Shown here piece by piece: positions 5,363-11,812 of a stretch of 11,812 nucleotides of DNA. The translations under genes were made by a program, and so were the position numbers. Within the stretch, counting starts at the first letter, position 1. Every line of letters begins with the position of its first letter. The stretch lies in NCBI GenBank assembly GCA_002751075.1, contig NAOQ01000356.1:43488-55299 (forward strand), read 5' to 3'. The notes beneath the pieces were generated by a model. The model did not search any database. It was not told the origin of the DNA and saw only the letters and a list, made by a program, of their open reading frames with translations. This stretch comes from Ichthyophonus hoferi. Its lineage: Eukaryota > Opisthokonta > Ichthyosporea > Ichthyophonida > Ichthyophonidae.

Positions 5363-8300
5363 ATGCCAGATGATAACCTTGTTGGTGTCGAGTTAGGCCC
5401 TTGCAAGAACGATGACTCTCCCCTATTATCACCTGTACCTGATATTGAGTCACCCTTCTCTGAAGTCAACATTCTCAAAGTCGATGACTACCAGTGGTGG
5501 TATATTCTACCGGCTATAATGCTTCAATATGTAGCTGTAGGTGGGTACTATTTTTTCTTGTGCAGATTTATGTAGTTTAATGAAAAAATGGAAAAAAATT
5601 CTATTTAAAATGTTGGATCTTTGGAACTATTATTCTTGGATCCAAGATCTTTATATGTTTTTGGTTTTAGCTTCAAGAGCATTTATCGAGCTTCATGTAC
5701 TATGCCCCGAGTTCAATGCATTCAAAATGTTGTCTTTGAAAAATTGAGTGATACCTATAAATATAATATGCATATGTGGACCTGATTAATATTCAAGAAT
5801 GAAAAATACCCTAAGATTTTTTATAAAAAAATGGTATTTCCTATTGGAAGGTATATTATATATACTGCTTACTGAATATTATTGTATGTAAGAACCTACA
5901 CCTTAGCACACGCACGCAATTGCATATAAAAATTCATTTATGGCCTCTAGCACACATTTCACTCAATACTATGCATGTTTTAAAAAATATATGACTGTAA
6001 ATTCCCAGCGAGGCACTAGACAACAATACGCATATGTAAGCGTAAGATTTTGACACGAAGCCATGGCCAAGCATATTAGATACAGGCTCTCACATACAAA
6101 TAAATGAAACTATATCTAAATCCACCTATATAGGCACCTTTACACTATTATATGATTATATATATATATATGGACACTTACATTTATAAAATGTTAGGAG
6201 TGTGTACACATAGATACACATGCTAACCAATGTATACAAGTGATGATAGCCATAGCCATAGACAGGCATATAAAATACAAAAGTAATTGTGGCACAGATT
6301 AACATATATTGTTATTATGGTCACACGTACATATCTTCTGATATATATATATATATATATATTCTATTTATTTTTCTTCATTATAATTTAAAATTGTATT
6401 TTGAACAGTTTTTTTTTGAAATTTTCTTTTAACAATGTGTTTATTGACCCACCACCATAACAGAATTAGATTACTTAGTGTCATTATGCATTATCAAACA
6501 ACGGAATATAGTATATATAGCAGAGGGGAAAACCGTATTATACCTTACAGGACAGCATTTATCATATGTATATGCATTTATTGGTTGATAGTGTAAACCT
6601 GAATAGGTAACCAGCCTACCAGATTTTATATTGTTAGCGCATCTGGAAGGCCTATTAATTGTACCTCCGCATTTTTCTACCCATGTATTTGCTGCAATAT
6701 ATATCGTTATAAGGTTATTCGTTTATGCACCCAGCACGATTGAAAATACCATTTTAGTGGCAGCCTAACAGGAAAAATAAGAGCTAGATGCTGGCGCTAA
6801 ATCGAGTAAGATTGTCATAATGAGATATATCCGTACATATACAGAAATATATAAGAATACCAGAACTCGGTTTCTATCATTACCTATCGCTTTGTAATTT
6901 TCAAAATTAAAGCCTTTTGTTTAATGATATTTTAATTTTATAGTTAGCATTTAACTCACCAATCAACCATGTATTTTTTTGGCCTAATTTATTTTAACAC
7001 CAACACATCCCATTTTTTATTCCCTCCTTCCATAGGTATATCTATTTCAATTATTCCTGATGCTAATCTAGATTTTTTCGGCGACAGGCTAATGCAGATT
7101 ACTGGTTTGTTCGAATCTCTATCAGGAATGACCGCATTCATTCTCTCCCCTATCATTGGTTCCTTATCAGACAGATATGGCCGGCAAAAGATCATGGTTA
7201 TGTGTGCCTTTCTAGCCAATCTACAATTCTTTGTGCTTTTGTTTACAAAAAACATGTGGGTCTATGTAGTCATGCATATCGCAGGGGGGCTTCTGAATAG
7301 TTATTTTGCCTTGTCATTTGCCTATATTGCCGACTGTACTCCACAAGAGAAGCGAGGAATGGCGTTTGGTTTAACCCAGATGACCTTTTTTGTTTCATTA
7401 GCAGTCGGAGGGGTAGTAGGAGTGGTAATTAAGGGCCATGTCAGTGAGCAGACAGTATGGCTGGTTACTAGTGCGATGATATGCATATTAATGGTCTATA
7501 ATTGCGTCGTAATTCCGGATTTTGTACACCCATCACAGCGACAGAGGCGAGCTGCCCATAATTTTACTTGGGAGGCATTCAATCCATTTAAATGCTTCCG
7601 GAACATTCCTGTCAACCCAGAGTGTATTAAGCTAGGTGTAGCGACATTCTTCTCAGCTATGGTGTACTTCGGCTTTGTCCTAACCCTATTCCTATACACT
7701 ACACAATACATGGCCTTTAGCGCTAAAGACCGAGCTATTCTGATAGCTGTTATAGGACTCTTTGGAGGACTATCGGGAGGTTTGCTTCACCCTACTTTGA
7801 ATAAACTAGGTCCTAAATGTACTATATTGCTAGGGTTGGTTGGTTTGACTTTAACTGTAGGACTGGCTGGTCTCTGTCATGGGAAGGTCACTCTGTTTTT
7901 AGCTGTCTCTCTAAATTTGATCGGAGGACTTACCTTTCCTGCTATCAATGCTATTGTATCTAATATGTCTGAAGCCGAAGATCAGGTAATTATATGTATA
8001 TGTATATGTATATATGTAATAAATGTAAGTATAGATATAAGTATATATATATATATATATATATAGGTTTATCTATCAGTATACAGTATACTAATGTTTC
8101 AATAAAAACATGCCTGCGGTTTGGTATATATAGGTATGCGCAGGCACAGCATAACCTTCCACCTCATCCCTAACTCACCATCAATCTTTTCACTCTGCCC
8201 TCCCATCTCCCTATGTACTCTCCCCCCTTCCCTCTACCCCTCATCCTCCCAGGGCTGTGTCCAAGGTGCCATCATGGGAATCAAGGCTCTGGGTGAGAGC

Positions 8301-8498
8301 TTATCACCTTTCCTAATAGGTTTATTTATTAATTATGTAAGTGAACACACAAAACTCAGTCCAGGTATAGCATATACAGCCAGTGTGGTAGGTATTATTC
8401 CTGCCTTTATTTGTATAATAACTCTCCGCTATACTCCTGTCACGATAAGAGTATCAGAGCAGAAGGCCAATGAGGAGGTTGAAGAGATAGAAGGTTAA
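5363..8498 (+). CDS. MFSD14: MFSD14/HIAT1-like major facilitator transporter, 3 exons
   Basis: Exons 5363-5540, 7036-7985 and 8253-8498 join to 1374 bases (457 aa plus stop). Junction 1 (phase 1) rebuilds a Gly codon in TM1 (QYVAV-G-ISIS); junction 2 (phase 0) gives EAEDQ-GCVQGAIMGIK, matching ADQQGVVQGMITGIRG in animal MFSD14/HIAT1. Hydropathy gives 12 membrane segments, TM1 about residues 46-66 and TM12 about 415-440. MFS motif A is intact between TM2 and TM3: GSLSDRYGRQK (101-111). FAYIADCTPQEKRGMAFGL (TM4-5), the TWEAFNPFKCF loop between the halves (238-247) and LTFPAINAIVS (TM10) are family hallmarks. The 457 aa compare with about 490 in the human protein; the N- and C-termini account for the difference. 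The N-terminal tail has an acidic dileucine signal, DDSPLL (17-22), and the C-terminus is acidic (EEVEEIEG). Animal members are orphan transporters of the Golgi/endosome system with tetracycline-resistance-type folds; the substrate here is unknown. The ATG is the first after in-frame stops. AATAAA follows the stop by 33 bases. Confidence 0.92.
5541..7035 (+). other. Intron 1 of the transporter (1495 nt)
   Basis: Donor GTGGGT at 5541 and acceptor CTTCCATAG at 7035; phase 1. The encoded protein aligns with the family across the junction without a gap, so no further coding exon is needed inside. It contains (TA)n runs at about 6157-6171 and 6341-6362 and scattered CCAAT/ATTGG pentamers (5843, 6227, 6580, 6959), and otherwise shows nothing I recognise. 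TTAACTCACC at 6951-6960 is a branch-point candidate shared with intron 2. Open frames inside it (5541-5747 and 6969-7035) are read-through of splice sites. Confidence 0.85.
7986..8252 (+). other. Intron 2 of the transporter (267 nt)
   Basis: Donor GTAATT at 7986 and acceptor CCTCCCAG at 8252; phase 0. The 5' half carries TATATG repeats and a (TA)n run (8042-8065). The 3' end is an unusually long C-rich pyrimidine tract, about 90 bases from 8158. CTAACTCACC (8170-8179) is a good branch-point candidate but lies about 75 bases from the acceptor. Reading through the intron gives an Ile/Tyr microsatellite peptide and a stop. Confidence 0.85.
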
Positions 8499-8530
8499 AA
8501 TTTGTATAATTTAATTTTAACAGTAAAAAT

Positions 8531-8536
8531 AATAAA
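8531..8536 (+). terminator. AATAAA poly(A) signal of the transporter
   Basis: AATAAA begins 33 bases after the TAA at 8496-8498, giving a short 3' UTR. It marks the end of the plus-strand gene, which faces the minus-strand gene at 9179-10350. Confidence 0.65.
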
Positions 8537-8736
8537 AGACAAGTAGTACGCAGCCCCCTTCAATTATCTTTATTAGGTGACTGGTTCATATTTTCAAAAT
8601 ATATGGATAATAAAGGGTGTTCATTGGACTCGCACCTCTCCCGTACTAGTATTAAAACATTCACCAATATCATTATACCATTATAACTATATTAGGCTTT
8701 GTGGGTTCTAATCTTAATCAACAAAAGGCGATGTAT

Positions 8737-8742
8737 TTTATT
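8737..8742 (-). terminator. Candidate poly(A) signal for the three-exon minus gene
   Basis: AATAAA on the minus strand, about 440 bases after the stop at 9179-9181; another lies at 8569-8574. If used, the two convergent genes would end about 200 bases apart or overlap slightly. Support is positional only. Confidence 0.3.
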
Positions 8743-8763
8743 GGTGCACTATTAACGCCTGGT

Positions 8764-8784
8764 GATTGGTTATCGTGACCAATC
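8764..8784. repeat. Perfect CCAAT inverted repeat
   Basis: GATTGGT (8764-8770) and ACCAATC (8778-8784) are exact reverse complements around a 7-base spacer, placing two CCAAT boxes head to head. It is the tightest of several ATTGG...CCAAT pairs in the 8623-10952 array. Confidence 0.7.
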
Positions 8785-9178
8785 AAGATCTACCATGAAT
8801 TATAAAGACATTTGATATTCATTAACAAGTAAAATGATATTTAGCCAATAAAGTAATTCTGTAGCTAGAAAATCAATCACTAACCAAAACAAACACTGTT
8901 ATGTTAACAGACTAACAATATGATGGGATTAAGCATACAGTTTTCGGCAAGGTATATAAATAAACCAGTAACATTTGATACTTCTTAGAGCTAATTTTCA
9001 TAAAGATTATAAACAGAACGTTGTCCAATAAACTTCATGTATATAACTATTTATAAGTAGTATTCCAAGATAAACATGGCGGATTGGTAGATGCACAATA
9101 TGACAGGTATATTAACTAGCCAATAGTTGCTAGTAATTTAAAAACCTATATCAAACAACCAATGATATCTAGTAAAGA

Positions 9179-10350
9179 TCACGTGGGTCCCCATCGCACT
9201 CCCCTACTCTCATCTGTCCTAAGTCCAGCTTTCTTCTTATATTCCTCTTCACGTCGTTCCTGCAACCCGTCGCATAGTTTAAAAGTTAATTTTTATTATA
9301 GTCAATAGGAGCTGTTGAGTAGTATAAATAATATCTATAAATTATATTGTTAATCTATATTTTTATTTTAATTGTATCCAATGCATGATATATAAAGGAT
9401 AGCAGTTGCATTTATGTCTGTAGAGAAGTATAATATATTTATAGAAATATATATAACATACACATAGAAAAAAATATAATAAGTAGATAACCGGCAATAA
9501 AATGAGAGCCAATCAAAATATTCACCCGCATAACCCTAGCCATATCTTGTAGTTCCCCCCTATCCAATGAAACTTGCTGGTGTGATCTAAAACTGGCTCT
9601 CTCGGCTCTGTATCCACCAATCATAGTTAATAAAAGTAAATAACTATTAGTAGTATTTGTTTGTTTCATTTTAATTAAATATCAGGAAAGCAGCCTAATA
9701 TGGGTTTCATCTTACTATATATACTGGTAAAAATTACACTCTAGAAACTGAGACAAATAATAAATAATATATATTAGGGATGTAGATACACGTGTACACT
9801 ATATGCATATATAAACACACATTAAGCATATACAAACATACGCACATTATATATATTAACCATCTCTTCTGCATCAATAAAAAGCCTTGTATATTTTAAA
9901 AATTGAATACTAGTGAATGATGTTATCGGCATTTGTACATATTATTATAAAATTAAAATAAATCCAGACTAATCAAACTACGCTAATGGGTGAAGTTAAA
10001 GTAAAAATACAATATGATTGGAGAAGAGGAAGAGGGCCAATAGGAAATGGTGATTGCAGTGATTAATATTAGCATTTCATTTTCAGTCTGAAAAGAGTGG
10101 AGTAGGGCAATTGGTTTCTATATATAGATAAAAAATTTAAAAAAGAATATAATATATATATACGCAGAGAGATAAGTATAAGATATACATATACAGTGTA
10201 TAGACAGACAGACGTACATATACACTACATATATAATATGCACATGCAGCATCCATACCTGACTAGCTCTTCGTCATTAAATGCAAAAGGATCATCCAAT
10301 AGGGCAGAGGCAAAGGGTGCATTCATTTTATTCTTATTATTGCGGGCCAT
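9179..10350 (-). CDS. Small three-exon gene, 84-aa charged protein, unidentified
   Basis: Assembled from three short G+C-rich islands on the minus strand: exon 1 10259-10350 (donor GTATGG), exon 2 9526-9607 (acceptor GGATACAG, donor GTGAAT) and exon 3 9179-9259 (acceptor GGGTTGCAG), with introns of 651 and 266 nt. The phases agree (2, then 0) and the 255 bases translate to 84 aa and TGA. The N-terminal third is Asn-rich then acidic (DDPFAFNDEELV). The middle (RAERASFRSHQQVSL, RGELQDMARVMR) and the end (ERREEEYKKKAGLR, ending VRWGPT) are strongly charged and likely helical, with no signal peptide or membrane segment. It may be a small cytosolic, nuclear or mitochondrial subunit; I do not recognise it. 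The ATG at 10350 is directly preceded by an in-frame TAG, so it is the start unless an acceptor (CCAATAG) joins it to an exon upstream at 10835-10858. Open frames this short are common by chance; the case rests on base composition, splice sites and phase together. Confidence 0.5.
9681..9704. repeat. Short dispersed repeat
   Basis: ATCAGGAAAGCAGCCTAATA here matches 3491-3510 at about 18 of 20 positions, and a rearranged relative (GGCAGCCTAACAGG) appears at about 6759-6772. The rest of 9608-10258, the long intron of the minus-strand gene, is AT-rich with CCAAT boxes at 10017, 10037 and 10110 and nothing else I can support. Confidence 0.3.
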
Positions 10351-10506
10351 CTATTGGTTGGTCACTGTTAATTTCCCAATAGAATTACACGCATAAATTC
10401 ATAGCTCAATCCTTCAATCAGGTAAAGATAATAACTCTTAGAGGATTGGAATTAGTAGATTGCAGTTAAGTTTAAAATGAAAAACCAGTGAAAATGAGAA
10501 CATAAA

Positions 10507-10530
10507 GAGAGAGAGAGAGAGAGAGAGAGA
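10507..10530. repeat. (GA)n microsatellite
   Basis: Twelve uninterrupted GA copies about 160 bases upstream of the proposed ATG at 10350 (minus strand, where they read CT). Such GAGA/CT tracts can be promoter elements, but there is no other support for that here. Confidence 0.9.
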
Positions 10531-10834
10531 AAAAACACGGTACTAATATGCGACAAATTACTATTTATAATCATATACGTCAGTACTGATTGCGACATCT
10601 TATTGGCTCATCTAGATCCCTATTAGGCTGTATATTTCACCAATAGTATCTCTTAGGGTAAGATATGAAAGAAATAAAAGTATACACATAGCATACTTCC
10701 TATAGATGGGATACATATTATATGTTTAAAATACCATATATGGTTTCGATGTTATGTATACTATACATACTATCTATAATAGACGCCCCCTAAAACCTTC
10801 ATAACCTATATACCTTACATATACATAACCTTAC

Positions 10835-10858
10835 CTCCTTCTTTGTCCAGGCTTCCAT
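10835..10858 (-). other. Candidate short 5' coding exon
   Basis: On the minus strand an ATG in good context (GACATGG) at 10858 reads eight codons, MEAWTKKE, then a consensus donor, GTAAGG, in phase 0. CCAAT pairs at 10934 and 10948 and an AT-rich TTTATATTAA lie upstream. It could be the first exon of the three-exon gene below it, joined at CCAATAG just before the ATG at 10350 (phase fits, but that acceptor lacks a pyrimidine tract), or part of another gene. Its codons overlap one arm (10851-10858) of an 8-bp inverted repeat with 10876-10883. Confidence 0.25.
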
Positions 10859-10952
10859 GTCATAATACTTTTTGGATGGAAGCGTAGCCGTGTTGTACGA
10901 CTATAACCCCGCCTTATTATTAATATAAATAACCCAATGGTTGGTTACCAAT

Positions 10953-11308
10953 AGTTAAAATATTATCGAACCAAAGTTATCTCACGTGTACTTATACAAT
11001 CTTAATTATTTGACCCTGATATTATAATGATAATGAGCTAGGTACATATGTGTGCAATGCTAACTTAATATAATAAATATGATTGTATAATATATATAAT
11101 ATATAGCAACAAAACATATTTGAAATCCTTCCTTAGTATACACCATAAGAATGAATAAATGTAATGTAAAAGAATACATTACCATACCATACTACAAGAG
11201 AGAGCTATGTGTTACACACCTCCATAAAGTCACCGTAGTAAGTCTTCATATCTTGTCGACTTAGAATTTCAGGATTTAGTTTCCGAATATCCTGGTATAT
11301 AAGTGTAA
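10953..11308. other. AT-rich stretch without a supported gene
   Basis: It contains an 8-bp perfect inverted repeat, GTAATGTA (11161-11168) and TACATTAC (11175-11182). A 29-codon plus-strand frame from ATG 11151 runs to a consensus GTAAGT at 11238. The only nearby acceptor would give a 35-nt intron, far shorter than the others here, so I do not call a gene. Confidence 0.4.
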
Positions 11309-11475
11309 GTATATATTATATACTATGTACTATATACTATATACTATACACCATATACTATATATTATATACTATGTACTATATACTATATACTATACAC
11401 CATATACTATATATTATATACCATATACTCTCCATTATGTACATTATATACTATATACTATATCCTGTACACTAT
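11309..11475. repeat. TATACTA minisatellite with a 49-bp higher-order unit
   Basis: A tract built from ATACTAT-type words. Within it two 49-bp units, 11323-11371 and 11372-11420, are identical base for base. Part of a further unit precedes them (11311-11322) and degenerate words follow to about 11475. Identity of the two units implies a recent duplication. Confidence 0.9.
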
Positions 11476-11534
11476 ATTATATATGTTGATGATCATGTGA
11501 AATGGAGTGCTGTTATAAATTAAATTTTGATAGC

Positions 11535-11535
11535 A

Positions 11536-11574
<39 letters not shown>
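11535..11574. repeat. (TATATG)n microsatellite
   Basis: About six copies of the hexamer TATATG ending in TATACATG. The same hexamer occurs in transporter intron 2 (7991-8015). A 60-codon minus-strand frame across it encodes His/Ile repeats and is an artefact. Confidence 0.9.
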
Positions 11575-11575
<1 letters not shown>

Positions 11576-11725
11576 CATGTATGTGTATATATAAATGTGT
11601 AGTTGATGGGATATATAGTGATATATGCACCCGTGCGCAATTATTTCAAGACATTACTCTACTATAATACTATTATTTGACATCAAAAATGTTTATAAGG
11701 AAAGATATAAATGCCCCCACATAAG

Positions 11726-11734
11726 CATACACAT

Positions 11735-11765
<31 letters not shown>

Positions 11766-11773
11766 TACATACA

Positions 11774-11805
<32 letters not shown>

Positions 11806-11812
11806 CATACAT
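11726..11812. repeat. (CATA)n/(CA)n compound microsatellite
   Basis: CATA tetranucleotides, interrupted by a CA dinucleotide run (about 11750-11764), then CATA again to the end of the window. The array probably continues beyond it. Confidence 0.95.

Larger units (their letters stand above)
8623..10952. promoter_or_regulatory. Dense array of CCAAT/ATTGG boxes
   Basis: I count 25 pentamers in 2.33 kb (for example 8664, 8740, 8765, 8779, 9025, 9120, 9378, 9617, 10037, 10296, 10353, 10376, 10640, 10934, 10948), one per 93 bp, against about one per 290 in 2000-8620 and roughly one per 500 expected at this base composition. Sixteen read CCAAT on the plus strand and nine on the minus. The base after CCAAT is T only once in 25, although T is common here, and about 20 fit CCAAT[ACG][AG], the NF-Y preference. 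CCAATAG alone occurs seven times between 9120 and 10954. Two copies fall inside proposed exons. The array stops abruptly: none is seen from 10953 to 11812. Binding by a CCAAT factor is inferred. Confidence 0.5.

Noticed and set aside
5541-5747. 68-codon plus-strand ORF
   Set aside because: It begins at the donor of transporter intron 1 and is intronic read-through.
6969-7035. N-terminal extension of the transporter exon 2 frame from an ATG at 6969
   Set aside because: This part is intron, including its pyrimidine tract; splicing exon 1 at 7035/7036 restores the family's TM1.
6989-7711. Minus-strand ORFs at 6989-7255 and 7496-7711
   Set aside because: Shadows of the transporter coding exon.
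8121-8252. N-terminal part of the frame leading into exon 3
   Set aside because: It translates the intron's pyrimidine tract (Pro/Ser/Leu-rich) and has no family similarity until 8253.
8701-8720. tRNA B-box-like GGTTCTAATCT
   Set aside because: No A-box, acceptor stem or cloverleaf can be formed around it; no tRNA, rRNA or snRNA was found anywhere in the window.
9439-9669. 76-codon minus-strand ORF taken whole
   Set aside because: Only its middle (9526-9607) is G+C-rich and bounded by splice sites; the flanks are AT-rich intron translation.
10196-10396. 66-codon plus-strand ORF
   Set aside because: It is antisense to proposed exon 1 of the minus-strand gene, and its N-terminal part is translated TATA-rich repeat.
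11151-11237. 29-codon plus-strand frame ending at GTAAGT
   Set aside because: The only close acceptor gives a 35-nt intron followed by a nine-codon exon; a consensus donor after a short frame is expected several times by chance.
1-11812. CRISPR arrays, retroelements and DNA transposon genes
   Set aside because: No spaced direct repeats and no reverse transcriptase, integrase, transposase or capsid-like frames were seen on either strand.

Overview
The window looks like nuclear DNA of an AT-rich eukaryote, roughly one third G+C by eye. Genes are split by GT-AG introns, polyadenylation signals are AATAAA, putative promoters combine CCAAT and TATA boxes, and the spaces between genes are long and rich in microsatellites. 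No bacterial or organellar signature is visible. The 1.5 kb intron and the pairing of CCAAT and TATA boxes suggest an opisthokont-like protist (for example a unicellular holozoan) or an early-branching fungus, but the sequence does not settle the lineage.

Layout. Positions 1-720 are AT repeats, a 30-bp tandem repeat, one copy of an old dispersed repeat and one short exon-like island. Positions 704-848 hold what looks like the last coding exon and poly(A) signal of a minus-strand gene whose earlier exons I cannot place. Positions 1021-1485 (minus) encode a 154-aa secreted, probably GPI-anchored, six-cysteine protein with a CCAAT/TATA promoter upstream and AATAAA downstream. Positions 2202-2621 (minus) are a 139-aa hydrophilic ORF with a good TATAAAA/CCAAT promoter. 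Positions 2622-5362 are mostly non-coding; they contain a telomere-like TTTAGGG-type tract, a second copy of the dispersed repeat, a putative plus-strand promoter, one exon-like segment and a cluster of CACGTG/TGACGT sites.

The one confidently identified gene is 5363-8498 (plus). It has three exons and encodes a 457-aa, 12-TM major facilitator of the MFSD14/HIAT1 (tetracycline-transporter-like) family. Splice phases agree and the joins fall where the family alignment requires.

Convergent to it, at 9179-10350 on the minus strand, I assemble a previously hidden three-exon gene for an 84-aa charged protein. Its exons are each under 95 nt, too short for an ordinary ORF search, but they are G+C-rich islands with compatible phases and splice sites. 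The same 2.3 kb (8623-10952) is packed with CCAAT/ATTGG pentamers, about one per 93 bp, with an NF-Y-like preference for the bases that follow. The right end (11.3-11.8 kb) is a run of mini- and microsatellites.

The genes have no obvious shared pathway. The transporter and the GPI protein both point to the endomembrane or surface system, but nothing ties them functionally.
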